From Bdellovibrionales bacterium CG12_big_fil_rev_8_21_14_0_65_38_15 (lineage in GTDB: Bacteria; Bdellovibrionota; Bacteriovoracia; Bacteriovoracales; Bacteriovoracaceae): 64,000 nt of DNA. The stretch is taken from positions 43,334 through 107,333 of the forward strand of contig PCUW01000040.1 in NCBI GenBank assembly GCA_002787775.1, given 5' to 3'. Positions 42,378 to 51,553 of this stretch are shown here, piece by piece. Position 1 is the first letter of the stretch. Each line of letters opens with the position of its first letter. Below the pieces are notes generated by a model. That model saw only the letters and a list, made by a program, of their open reading frames with translations, was not told the origin of the DNA and did no database searches. Position numbers and translations under genes: made by a program.

Positions 42378-42638
42378 ATGATTCAAAACCCTTTACCACT
42401 TCACCCTGGAAAAGTACTTTCTGAAGTTTATATGGCAGAGATGAACCTTAATCAGACCACTTTGGCAGCTCTGTGTGAGTGCTCACCAAGAAAGATCAAT
42501 GAGATCGTTAATGGTAAAAGAGGAATTTCGCCTTCTTTTGCAATCACCCTTGAAGATAAGCTTGGTACCACGGCCGAGATGTGGGTCAGAATGCAAGCTG
42601 AGTACGATCTTTGGGAAGCAAGACAGAAGATTGCTTAA
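42378..42638 (+). CDS. higA: HigA-type antitoxin (XRE family)
   Basis: The 86-residue protein starts LPLHPGKVL and has an HTH (LNQTTLAALCECSPRKINEIVNGKRGI). I start at ATG 42378, six bases after GAGG; a TTG at 42372 would overlap that site. It neutralises HigB and likely represses the palindromic promoter upstream. It forms a complete module with higB. Confidence 0.92.
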   Translation: MIQNPLPLHPGKVLSEVYMAEMNLNQTTLAALCECSPRKINEIVNGKRGISPSFAITLEDKLGTTAEMWVRMQAEYDLWEARQKIA

Positions 42639-42740
42639 ACCCTTCGCTATTTCATTATTGAAAAGATCTTGAGTTTTAATCCTTATATTTAGACATGATC
42701 TGCAAAGTTTTTCATGATGCACTCTCAAACAGGAGGCTTT

Positions 42741-43802
42741 ATGAAATATCTATTAATGCTCAGCTCACTTCTTCTTATCGGTTGTGGCAAAAGCAATACA
42801 ACAGCAAAAAATGGTAATGTCAGATACTTTGAACCTGAAGCAGTCTCAGCCAGTGAAAAAGTTGATCTAGAGGCGAATTTAAAGATCACGATGTTTTCAG
42901 GAAACCTAATTCAAACGGAGAGCTTTGATTTAAAAGCAGCACCACTTGAGCAGGCTAGAGACTCAAAAACTGCAGATGCTCAATCGGTTAAAACAAAAGA
43001 CTTTGTTTTTTATATTAATGATCTCGATAAACGCATGGACTTTATTAAAAACATGAATGCTTCTAGTCTGACGATGGCAGAGATTCAGATTCAAAAACCA
43101 AAGAATAAGAATTTAGCCGGAACTTGGGGATGGCTCAGTCATGACGGGGCGATTACTCAAAAAGAAGCTCTAAAATCAAATAGTCTTGAAGAGAAGATCG
43201 TTTTAAAGATCGATAACAAGTCTGTTGTTGAATCTCTTTTAAAAAATAAACTTATCTTTTCACTATGGTTAGAAAATCTTGAGTTCGAATCAAGTCTTGA
43301 TCAACTTGGAAGCATTAAAGTTCAACCGCTTGTTTATCAAAAAACTTTTGAAGTCGATCGCGATCAAGAGCTAGGTCAGTTTGGATATCTTCAACTTAAG
43401 GCGGTAAAAAGAAGCTTTAAGGCTCATCAATACGATCAGGTTATTCGTTATACCTATTGGGAAGAAACTCGTGGCAGACACGATAAAGGTTGGATTAAGC
43501 GAACAGGGACTTGTCATGTTCGCATGCAAGGTGTCTCAGTTGCGAGTGAGCAGGAAGTTAATCTTAATGAGCAAATTGAAATTAATTATCAAGCCGTCAG
43601 TGATCATTGGATTAAAAGTGAGGAAGCTACAAGTATTAACTTTATTAACCCAATCGCTTCAAGTGCTACGACTGTAGGATTAATCTCAAAAGGAAGCTGT
43701 CACGATAAATCCGATTTTATCGACAGCATTCCTGGAAGTTCACAACAAAATAGCGCTGATAGAATTGTAATTAAGGCTAATGTTTACGAGCGATTGCCGT
43801 GA
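42741..43802 (+). CDS. Putative lipoprotein, beta-rich
   Basis: The start at ATG 42741 has AGGAGG five bases upstream. The signal peptide ends in lipobox LIGC (Cys at residue 17 after the start). The 353-residue product is beta-rich and polar with scattered Cys in the last third (TCHVRMQG, KGSCHDKS). No enzymatic motif is seen. It overlaps the convergent gene's 3' end by 19 bp. Confidence 0.8.
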   Translation: MKYLLMLSSLLLIGCGKSNTTAKNGNVRYFEPEAVSASEKVDLEANLKITMFSGNLIQTESFDLKAAPLEQARDSKTADAQSVKTKDFVFYINDLDKRMDFIKNMNASSLTMAEIQIQKPKNKNLAGTWGWLSHDGAITQKEALKSNSLEEKIVLKIDNKSVVESLLKNKLIFSLWLENLEFESSLDQLGSIKVQPLVYQKTFEVDRDQELGQFGYLQLKAVKRSFKAHQYDQVIRYTYWEETRGRHDKGWIKRTGTCHVRMQGVSVASEQEVNLNEQIEINYQAVSDHWIKSEEATSINFINPIASSATTVGLISKGSCHDKSDFIDSIPGSSQQNSADRIVIKANVYERLP

Positions 43803-44554
43803 GCATTAATACCGTCAAAAAGAGCCGCTAGTGTGGCTTTTTGAAGACGAGTTAAGCTTGCAACCTTTGCCATCATAAGCACTGGGCTTTTTAAGATAGT
43901 AACAGTTGCCACTAGTTCGCCTTTGTCAGTATCAAAAGCTACGAATTCAAGACCAGCGTGAAAGCTGCTTTCATAATGTTTCATGACTTGATCAGAAAAA
44001 TCATCACCAGGAAGGGGAGAAGGTAGAATCTCTCCTTCCACTTTAACTTTGATGAGTTTGTCTTTTTCATGCTCTTTTGTAGCTTTTTTAAGATCGTTAA
44101 AAATAACAGTTAAGCTTGAAGTGCCCAGGTTTGATCTCAGGATGAACCACAGCTCTTCAAAAAACGCCGTACGATCAGCATGCAAAAGAGTCGTCATATG
44201 ATCGATAGTGGCAAATAGATTTTCCATCAACGATAGGTTGTTATTCAAAACCCAGTTATCACGAGTCTTCGTAAACACGGTTTGCATTTGTTCAAAATTC
44301 ATTGATTCAAACTGATCAATAGCAAAACCAATTTCTTTATCACTTTTAATGGGAGCAAATTTCTTCACATCAGATAAAACTGAGATCAGGCTTTGAGACT
44401 GATTAAGCTCTTCTGGGTAGATCACGGCCTGAACAGGAGTTGTCGCCAAGTCTTCAAGGTCTAAGATCTTGCCCTTGTTATCGCTTGTACCTGAAACAAA
44501 TTCTTTTAGTAAAAATTGGTTTTCGTTTTTGATATAGCCAAAACTTAAGTTCAT
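43784..44554 (-). CDS. Hypothetical cytoplasmic protein
   Basis: I start at ATG 44554 (MNLSFGYIK...), with AGAGG six bases upstream; a longer frame to 44635 has no site. The 256-residue protein is a soluble alpha/beta mix, with helical segments around 90-130 and an acidic/Lys-rich middle. I see no motif. Its 3' end overlaps the lipoprotein gene by 19 bp. Confidence 0.7.
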   Translation of the reverse strand: MNLSFGYIKNENQFLLKEFVSGTSDNKGKILDLEDLATTPVQAVIYPEELNQSQSLISVLSDVKKFAPIKSDKEIGFAIDQFESMNFEQMQTVFTKTRDNWVLNNNLSLMENLFATIDHMTTLLHADRTAFFEELWFILRSNLGTSSLTVIFNDLKKATKEHEKDKLIKVKVEGEILPSPLPGDDFSDQVMKHYESSFHAGLEFVAFDTDKGELVATVTILKSPVLMMAKVASLTRLQKATLAALFDGINAHGNRS

Positions 44555-44664
44555 TGATGACCTCTTTTCAAGAATACCGTGAACGATCATCCTACCGTGT
44601 TCATCGGGTATCGGGAAGCCTTTGCGCCTGTGCACAACACCAATTTTTAAGCTAAAATAGGTAA

Positions 44665-45300
44665 ATGCTTAAATTATTAGCCCTATTTACGCTCTTTATG
44701 GCCTCAAATTCTGGATATGCTCAGGATGAGCGCTTTATTCGAAAGCTGCTCTCAGGCGACCTTGGCGTCGAGGGAGTAGAGGAAAATAAGCCCAAACCAC
44801 ATTTTCACGTGGCTTCGGCCATGTATGAGATTGATCTTAACAGTGACAATCGAGTTGAATCCATCGTTATTGAAAAGAAAGATTCTGAAGACTGGCTGCA
44901 TATTCAAAATTACGAAAGACAGATCATCTACTCTCTAAAATTTGTTCGAAAAGGTTGGGAGTCTGATGTCTATAAAATCAATCTTAGAAAGCTTTCTGAT
45001 AATACCCATGTGCTACTTGTTCGCTATTACGAAGGACATAACCAAGGTGATAATTTCACAGGCACGGCAAGACTTTATACAATTTCTTGGGAAAATAACG
45101 ATCTCACAAAAATTTCTTCACTTCGTGGACCAGAAATTTGGGATGAGTTTCGGGATTCGAAAATTCATTATCATCAACGACCACAACTAATAAGTCTCAA
45201 TGATCTCGATGGCGACGGTTACAAAGAAATTAGTATTCGCCATCATCTGTCGACAAAAGTCATGAAATACCTAGGAAAGGGCGAGTGGCAGCTTAGATAG
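44665..45300 (+). CDS. Exported protein with FG-GAP/VCBS-like C-terminal unit
   Basis: The signal peptide covers about residues 1-19 (SGYA). The body is beta-rich and its C-terminal part has DLDGDGYKEISI, a calcium-binding-like loop seen in FG-GAP and VCBS repeats. An earlier DLNSDNRVESIVI is a second, weaker copy. At 211 residues it could hold part of a small beta-propeller. An extracytoplasmic role is likely; the partner is unknown. Confidence 0.75.
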   Translation: MLKLLALFTLFMASNSGYAQDERFIRKLLSGDLGVEGVEENKPKPHFHVASAMYEIDLNSDNRVESIVIEKKDSEDWLHIQNYERQIIYSLKFVRKGWESDVYKINLRKLSDNTHVLLVRYYEGHNQGDNFTGTARLYTISWENNDLTKISSLRGPEIWDEFRDSKIHYHQRPQLISLNDLDGDGYKEISIRHHLSTKVMKYLGKGEWQLR

Positions 45301-45304
45301 TTTA

Positions 45305-45328
45305 GGCCATTTTAAGAAGCTTTTGGCC
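45305..45328. terminator. Hairpin between convergent genes
   Basis: GGCCA (45305-45309) and TGGCC (45324-45328) flank a 14-base loop that includes AAGCTT. It lies between and within the facing 3' ends. There is no convincing U-tract on either strand, so the terminator call is weak. Confidence 0.3.
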
Positions 45329-45701
45329 AGTGCTGATCATCGTCTTCGTCATTTGAAGATGAAGGCTCTTTTGCTACCACAGTAAGACTTGGTCTTGCCG
45401 TTGGAGCTTCAGAATTAACAGGTGTGGCATCTGGAAGTGCTCTCATCACCCCAAACCAAACGATGAACGGAAGCGAAGAAGCAAAAATGAGAAATGCTAC
45501 AGTCGTCATTGTTAGACTTGTATCAGTTGGAGCTTTCTCGAAAAATGTATCTGTTTGATTAAAGTCAAATCCACGTCCAGGTTGAGGCGTCGTCTCATTG
45601 TATTCTTCAATAGAAATACCTGTGACTGGCTCGACGGCCGGGCCGCGACTGGCAAAGAGGGAACTTGAGATTGAAAATAGTAATAAGAAAATGATTTTCA
45701 T
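45312..45701 (-). CDS. Small exported or membrane hypothetical protein
   Basis: The 129-residue protein has a signal peptide (about 1-17) and a TM segment near 65-88, with a polar segment between and a short acidic C-terminal tail (SSSNDEDDDQHW). It would sit in the inner membrane with a small periplasmic N-terminal part. GGA lies four bases before the ATG. Family not recognised. Confidence 0.65.
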   Translation of the reverse strand: MKIIFLLLFSISSSLFASRGPAVEPVTGISIEEYNETTPQPGRGFDFNQTDTFFEKAPTDTSLTMTTVAFLIFASSLPFIVWFGVMRALPDATPVNSEAPTARPSLTVVAKEPSSSNDEDDDQHWPKAS

Positions 45702-45803
45702 GATGTCCTATCGTCTAACTGTCGCCAATCCTTTAGCGAACGTAATTTCAGGTACTTGTTGCAGTGAATTAATTTCACAGATGACCAAGTAAGACCCTAC
45801 ACC

Positions 45804-47012
45804 ATGATACAAAATCAACGTTTTAACTACAAGACGGAAGAAGTGACTACCACTATGAAAGACAACATCAATATCAGACGCGCTAACGTTAATGATCGTG
45901 AAGAGCTTTTGTCATTGTATCTCAATGTTTACGGTGATGATTATCCGTTAGAGCTCGGAACAAATAAACAATTAATGACTAAGCTGCTTGAGAACCAAGA
46001 TTGTGCTTTTTGGTTTGTCGCAGAGATTAGCGATCGACCAGGTATCGCCGCTTCTTGTGTCGTAGAGCTTGAACCTGAATTTAAAATTGGAAAAGTCACA
46101 GGGGCTGCCGTTCACCCACTATGTACTGGCTTAGGTTTATCAACGAGATTAATTGGTCACGCAGTTTCAACTGTCATGGAAAAAGCTCCGAGCATAAATA
46201 CTCTTTATGCAACTACCAGAACAGTGACTATGGCTTCGCAAAAGATGCTTCTATCCAATGGTTTTAAGCCACTTGGTATTTTTCCTAACGCTAGAAAAAT
46301 TAAAACATATGAAACATTAACGCTTATGGGATATTTTAGAGAAGGCGTTCTTGAAAAAAGATCTCCTGTTCAAAAAATACCACCAAGCCTAGTTGAATTA
46401 TATCTGCAAACGAATAAATCAATCGGTGATATTCGTCCGGTTGAGCTGGTGGAAGACTGTCCGGCATTTTCAACTGATACTGCCCATGCAGATTCAAAAT
46501 GGGAATTCATTCAGGCACCAGAGTTTGTTGAAAAAAGATTTAATGAAATTTTCAGCAATGATAGAGAATCAACATTCTATCCATTTCATAAACCAAATCT
46601 CATCATATCAAATAGAGATTTGGGCGTAGAAATGTTTGCAAGCTTTAACAAGAAAGATCACTACTGTGTGATTATTAGTGCCAATAAGCCGATTACAACG
46701 ATTAATGGACACTTTAAGCAGTTGGCTTTTTCATTTAAAGAAATCGGTGTTTATTACCTTGAAACATTAGTTCGACTTGATTCGTTTGAGGCGATTTGCT
46801 TTTTAGGTGCAAATAGATTCTTACCATCAGCATATTATCCGGCCATGCGTGAGATTGATAATGTCGCACACGATTATGTCTTAATGACTCGTACCATGGT
46901 TCCACTCGACTTTAGTGAAAGCCAGATCGCACCAGAATTCACTCCTTTTGTTAAAGAGTATGTTCGCCAATGGATTGACTTGAACCTTAGTACGGTGGGA
47001 GTTCATTTGTGA
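45804..47012 (+). CDS. GNAT acetyltransferase-like protein with extra C-terminal domain
   Basis: The N-terminal GNAT fold (about 20-175) carries the acetyl-CoA motif GAAVHPLCTGLGLSTRLIG. A further 200 residues (about 200-402), alpha/beta in outline, form an unassigned C-terminal domain. Starts at ATG 45804 or 45855 are possible; neither has a strong site. The stop overlaps the LuxE GTG start (GTGA). It is the first gene of the lux-like operon and could modify an amino group on the pathway substrate or product, or act on a carrier. The role is inferred from context only. Confidence 0.8.
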   Translation: MIQNQRFNYKTEEVTTTMKDNINIRRANVNDREELLSLYLNVYGDDYPLELGTNKQLMTKLLENQDCAFWFVAEISDRPGIAASCVVELEPEFKIGKVTGAAVHPLCTGLGLSTRLIGHAVSTVMEKAPSINTLYATTRTVTMASQKMLLSNGFKPLGIFPNARKIKTYETLTLMGYFREGVLEKRSPVQKIPPSLVELYLQTNKSIGDIRPVELVEDCPAFSTDTAHADSKWEFIQAPEFVEKRFNEIFSNDRESTFYPFHKPNLIISNRDLGVEMFASFNKKDHYCVIISANKPITTINGHFKQLAFSFKEIGVYYLETLVRLDSFEAICFLGANRFLPSAYYPAMREIDNVAHDYVLMTRTMVPLDFSESQIAPEFTPFVKEYVRQWIDLNLSTVGVHL

Positions 47013-48148
47013 GTTATACGATTCCATCAAAAGATGAGTTGTCGCATATTGAACAGCTTTGTTTGATGGAAAATCCGTACGATAATTTTGAAGAAACCCG
47101 TGAGCTTTTCAAGAAAGCCATGAAAGAAAATATCCTATGGCATAGCGAACGCTCAGAATTCTATCGAAAATTTCTTGTAGGTAACAATTTTGATTTAAAC
47201 ACTGATTTAGAGCTATCAAAAGTTCCGGGTATTATAGCCACTTTCTTTAAACGAAATGAGATTCGATCTATTGATGAAAAAGATGTTTCTTTACACCTGA
47301 CAAGCTCAGGAACGACTGGTCAAAAGTCGCAAATGTTCTTTGATGAATGGACGATTGGCTCGGCCCAAGACATGGTGGCCAAGATTTTTAAGCATAATGG
47401 CTGGGTCAGTGATCAACCCGTGAACTATATGCTTTATACCTATGAAACAGAGAAAGATAGTAAGCTTGGAACTTCATTTACAGATCATTTTTTAGCAAGC
47501 TTTGCACCTTCTAATAAAGTCGAGCTAGCGCTTAAGCTTGGACGAAATAATAAACACCGCTTTGATCTTCATGGTGTGATTAAAGCTTTTCAAGACTATA
47601 ACGAAGACGGACTACCTGTTCGTATCTTCGGTTTTCCAGCTTTCTTTCATGCCACGTTAGAAGAGATGAAAATTCGCGGTATTAAATTAAACCTTCATCC
47701 TGAGAGCCTTGTCTTTCTGGGCGGGGGATGGAAAGGACTTGCTGATAAGCAAGTTGATAAAAAAGAAACTTATCTGTTAGCCACTGAAGTTCTTGGTATT
47801 CCAGACGGGCAGCTTCGTGATGGTTTTGGTTCGGTTGAACATTGTATTCCTTATGTGGAATGTGAAAATCATGAATTTCATCTGCCGATTTGGTCACATA
47901 TTGAAATTCTTGATGTGAAGACAAGAGCGCCACTTGGTTTTGGAGAGAAAGGCTTTTTAAAGTTGATGTCTCCTTATATTACATCCGTTGCCGCCAATGC
48001 CGTGATCATGACAGATAAAGCGTCTTTGCATCAGGCGAGTGAATGTGATTGTAAAACCAAGACGCCATTTTTTAGACTTTATGGCAGAGCAGGCGTTTCA
48101 AAATCTAAATCATGTGCTGTTGCGGCAGCAGAGCTGTTGGGGGAATGA
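47009..48148 (+). CDS. LuxE-family acyl-protein synthetase
   Basis: LuxE activates a fatty acid as acyl-AMP and holds it on a C-terminal Cys before passing it to LuxC. The 379-residue protein has the adenylation loop LTSSGTTGQKS (97-107) and a Cys at 369, ten residues from the end, the position of the acyl-acceptor Cys in luminous bacteria. A GGGWKG segment and DGFGSVEH also match the family. The GTG start overlaps the GNAT stop by 4 bp. Its acceptor would be the downstream LuxC domain. No luxAB lies in the window. Confidence 0.9.
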   Translation: MSYTIPSKDELSHIEQLCLMENPYDNFEETRELFKKAMKENILWHSERSEFYRKFLVGNNFDLNTDLELSKVPGIIATFFKRNEIRSIDEKDVSLHLTSSGTTGQKSQMFFDEWTIGSAQDMVAKIFKHNGWVSDQPVNYMLYTYETEKDSKLGTSFTDHFLASFAPSNKVELALKLGRNNKHRFDLHGVIKAFQDYNEDGLPVRIFGFPAFFHATLEEMKIRGIKLNLHPESLVFLGGGWKGLADKQVDKKETYLLATEVLGIPDGQLRDGFGSVEHCIPYVECENHEFHLPIWSHIEILDVKTRAPLGFGEKGFLKLMSPYITSVAANAVIMTDKASLHQASECDCKTKTPFFRLYGRAGVSKSKSCAVAAAELLGE

Positions 48149-50379
48149 TGAAAAATCTCATTGCTCCTAATGTTTTAGAGCTACTTAAAAAAATTGATTT
48201 AATGAAATCGAAAGTACCATCTGAAGTTCAAGCCTTTTTTGATTCAGCTTTATGGGAAGCAAGATTTCGCCGTGAAACAGGACGTGACTTAAGAGATTTA
48301 TGCCTAAGACGTGATCGAAGCTCTACTCATGATGCTATTTTTGAAAGTGTCAGACCTCTTGGGTTAATTGGTCATATCATGCCAGGAAATTCTGATTGGA
48401 CACCGCTATTGGCGATCCTTGAAACTTCCATTACAGGTAACACTTCCTGGGTGAAATTGCCTTCTGGAAGTTCGACTGAAGTTATTTTGAGTCAGCTAAA
48501 AGAATTAGGGCTTGATGAGTCTGTTGCTGTTTATACTGAAAGAAATGATATCGAAGAGCTTTATAAAAAGTCAGATGCCATTTCAGCTTGGGGTAATGAG
48601 TCTTCATTAGATGAAATTCGCTCAAAGATCTCATCACAGACACGCTTTATTGCTTGGGGCCATCGTATCAGTTTCTCCTATCTAACAAAATGGGATGATG
48701 CTGCCTCTGATTTAGCTGCGGCCATTGTTAAATATGAACAACAAGCTTGCTCTTCTCCTCAAGTTGTCTACCTAGAAGAAGCTAGTTTTGATGAAGCAGT
48801 AAGCTTTGCTAAAGAGTTAAGTCAAAAACTACAATCCTATTCATCAAGCTTTCCTGATATTGATGACTCAAGCTGGGCCGAGCTTTCAAACTTCAGTGAA
48901 ACACATTTCGCGGAATCATTTTTAAAAGAAAAGATGATAATTGAAGCAGAAGATAAGAGTTTCAGAATTGTTGTGGATACGAATACTGCGTTTGAAGCCA
49001 GCATACTTCACCGCTCAATTTTTATTAAAACTATTAAGAAAAATGAAATAAAAGAAGTCTTAAGACCTCATCGTCGTCTTTTACAAAGTGCTGGCATCAA
49101 CGCTAATCCGCAAGATATTGCCGGACTATGTGAAGAGCTATTCGACGCCGGAGTTTCTAGGGTTTGTACTATTTCTCAAATGCAAGAAGCTCATCCAATG
49201 GAATCTCATGATGGTGAGTTCTCTCTTTCAAGATTTGTAAAAAGAGTCACTCTTTCAAATCCTAGTCTGACTGTAAATGCACTCAACTTGGCGCAAGTAG
49301 ATGTGGCTAAAACGTCTACGATTTCAACCAAGTCTGATTTTTCAGCGCAAAAAGTGGAAAACGCCCATTATTACTTTAAAAGCGGTGGCTCAACCAGTGC
49401 ACCAGTCTTATCTCCCTTTATGCTGCAAGATTATCATTTGCAAATGCAGGTTGCAGCTGATGGACTTATCGCTGCTGGCTTAAATCCAAAAACTGATCGC
49501 TGTATGAACTTATTCTTTGGTGGCGGTCTCTATGGTGGATTTATTAGTTTCACAGATATCTTAGAGAAAATTGCAGCTATCCAATACCCTATGGCCGGCT
49601 ATGTCGATACTGATTTCGTACTAGATATGATCGTTAAAGAAAATGTTAACGTCTTACTTGGAATGCCAAGCTATTTGATAAATCTATTTAAACTTGCTGA
49701 GGAAAAAAATATTCGTCTGCCTGTTAAAAAGATTTATTTTGGCGGTGAACCTTTTTCTGAATCTCAACGAAATTGGTTGAAAAACATCGGTGTAGAAATT
49801 ATTAATTCTGCTTCATATGGCTCTGTTGATGCAGGGCCTTTGGGTTATCAGTGTCAGTCGTGTGATCCTGGTGTCCACCACGTTAATACCACAATTCAAA
49901 AAATTGAAATCGTCGATCTTGAAAAAGATGAACCTGTTCTTGATGGTCAAGTAGGGCGAGTGCTAGTTTCTTCTTTAGCTCGCTCTGGTATATCAATTCA
50001 GCGCTATCAGATCGGTGATACAGCAAAATGGATTAATGGTTCTTGTGAATGCGGTGATCCTTCTCCAAGGCTTTTGCTCGCTGGTCGTGTAGGGGATATT
50101 TTCAAATTTGGTGGCAGTTTTATTAATGCCCAAAGCATTATGAAAAAGCTTGAGGTCAAAGAACTTCAAATTGAACTTAAGCATATTGATCTTAAAGACT
50201 GCTTAATAATAAACTCACCTGATGTTAATACGGGCGCGTTAGCAAGTCTTCTTGAACTTCATGATCTGCATGAAGTGGTTGAATTAGAGAAAACAGCTTC
50301 TATAGAATTTAAAAATACACCATTTATTAAAGCAATATCTGGTAAACAGCCATTAGTGGTAGATCACCGTCATGGATGA
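48145..50379 (+). CDS. LuxC acyl reductase fused to PaaK-like adenylate-forming domain
   Basis: Residues about 1-385 match LuxC: GHIMPGNSDWT, WGHRISFSY and the catalytic Cys202 in EQQACSSPQ, which forms the acyl-thioester reduced by NADPH to an aldehyde. Residues about 395-744 match phenylacetate-CoA-ligase-like enzymes: YYFKSGGSTSAP, FGGEPFSE, SYGSVDAGPLGY, YQIGDTAKW and SGKQPLVVDHR near the end. I start at ATG 48145, overlapping the LuxE stop; ATG 48148 is possible. The fusion places an acid-activating enzyme on the reductase. I know of no standard architecture of this kind. The substrate may be a fatty or aromatic acid. Confidence 0.88.
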   Translation: MMKNLIAPNVLELLKKIDLMKSKVPSEVQAFFDSALWEARFRRETGRDLRDLCLRRDRSSTHDAIFESVRPLGLIGHIMPGNSDWTPLLAILETSITGNTSWVKLPSGSSTEVILSQLKELGLDESVAVYTERNDIEELYKKSDAISAWGNESSLDEIRSKISSQTRFIAWGHRISFSYLTKWDDAASDLAAAIVKYEQQACSSPQVVYLEEASFDEAVSFAKELSQKLQSYSSSFPDIDDSSWAELSNFSETHFAESFLKEKMIIEAEDKSFRIVVDTNTAFEASILHRSIFIKTIKKNEIKEVLRPHRRLLQSAGINANPQDIAGLCEELFDAGVSRVCTISQMQEAHPMESHDGEFSLSRFVKRVTLSNPSLTVNALNLAQVDVAKTSTISTKSDFSAQKVENAHYYFKSGGSTSAPVLSPFMLQDYHLQMQVAADGLIAAGLNPKTDRCMNLFFGGGLYGGFISFTDILEKIAAIQYPMAGYVDTDFVLDMIVKENVNVLLGMPSYLINLFKLAEEKNIRLPVKKIYFGGEPFSESQRNWLKNIGVEIINSASYGSVDAGPLGYQCQSCDPGVHHVNTTIQKIEIVDLEKDEPVLDGQVGRVLVSSLARSGISIQRYQIGDTAKWINGSCECGDPSPRLLLAGRVGDIFKFGGSFINAQSIMKKLEVKELQIELKHIDLKDCLIINSPDVNTGALASLLELHDLHEVVELEKTASIEFKNTPFIKAISGKQPLVVDHRHG

Positions 50380-51553
50380 TTTTCTCCATAATATTCAAAA
50401 GAATTCACCGTTTTATAAGAAGCTTTGGAGCAATTCACCATTAGATTTGTCTAAGCTACCAATTATAGACCAAGAAGAGTTTTGGGATGCTAATGATTGG
50501 AAAGATAATACTTTGTTAACAGACTCAAATCGAAGTGGAGTTGTATTCAAGAGTGGCGGCACAACAGGTCGTCCAAAATTTTCTATTTTCACTAAAGCTG
50601 AATGGCATGAATTTACTAAAATCTTTGGTGAATCGATGGATGCTGTTTTAGATGACGGTGATCGTGTTGCTAATATGTTTTACTCTGGTGAGCTCTATGC
50701 CAGCTTTCTTTTTATTGAGAAATCGTTAGAGCAGTCAAAAAAAGAGACCTTAACTTTTCCAGTTGCAGGTTCGACCAGCCTTAAGGAAATGGTTAAGATT
50801 ATCAACGACTACGATATTAATGTACTAGCAGGTGTTCCAACTTCACTTATGGCTTTAGCTGAATATCTTTTAAGTGAAAAAATTGAACTTAAGGTCACAA
50901 AGATTCTTTTTGGTGGTGAATCGCTATTTGACGACCAACGCCCCTTACTGAATAAAGCCTTTAATGAACCCGCTATTCATTCCGTAGGGTATGCCAGTGT
51001 CGATGCTGGTCATCTTGGGGGTTCAATGCCACATCATAGTTCAAAGGCCCACAAGGTACTTGATGGTACTGTCATGCAAATTGTTGATGATGAAGACAAT
51101 TTAATCACAAAGCCAGGCGTTAGTGGTCGTTTATTAATGACGAATCTTACCAGAACTCTAATGCCAATTATTCGCTATCCTGTAGGGGATTTGGCCGAGT
51201 GGATAGAACCAAATACAAGTTTTTTGATTTTAGGTCGATCCAATGAAGGTGCCAGAGTAGGTCCAGTAACTGTTAATCGTGATGATCTAGGTTCCATATT
51301 TTTGCAACTAGAGGCTGATATAAATTTTCAATTATTGATTGAACGTATTGAAGGTAAAGACCTCTTGAGTATTTGTTACGTTGGACAAGTTGATGAAGCG
51401 AAAGCTCTTAAACTCTTATTAGCACAACGAAAGATGCTGGTTGATTCAATTGAAAAAGGACTGATATTAACGCCGAAATTTGTTAAAGTAAAAGAGTTAG
51501 AAAAGAATGCAAGAACGGGCAAATTAAAATTTGTGGTGGATAAACGTTTTTAA
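50372..51553 (+). CDS. PaaK-like adenylate-forming enzyme
   Basis: The 393-residue protein has FKSGGTTGRPK (60-70; the Gly-rich P-loop-like motif), FGGESLFD, GYASVDAGHLGG, YPVGDLAEW and a C-terminal NARTGKLKFVVDKR with the expected catalytic Lys. It is a stand-alone relative of the C-terminal half of the preceding LuxC fusion, with which it overlaps by 8 bp. The two differ in the residue after SGG (STS against TTG). It probably activates a carboxylic acid as an AMP ester or CoA thioester in the same pathway. Confidence 0.88.
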   Translation: MDDFLHNIQKNSPFYKKLWSNSPLDLSKLPIIDQEEFWDANDWKDNTLLTDSNRSGVVFKSGGTTGRPKFSIFTKAEWHEFTKIFGESMDAVLDDGDRVANMFYSGELYASFLFIEKSLEQSKKETLTFPVAGSTSLKEMVKIINDYDINVLAGVPTSLMALAEYLLSEKIELKVTKILFGGESLFDDQRPLLNKAFNEPAIHSVGYASVDAGHLGGSMPHHSSKAHKVLDGTVMQIVDDEDNLITKPGVSGRLLMTNLTRTLMPIIRYPVGDLAEWIEPNTSFLILGRSNEGARVGPVTVNRDDLGSIFLQLEADINFQLLIERIEGKDLLSICYVGQVDEAKALKLLLAQRKMLVDSIEKGLILTPKFVKVKELEKNARTGKLKFVVDKRF

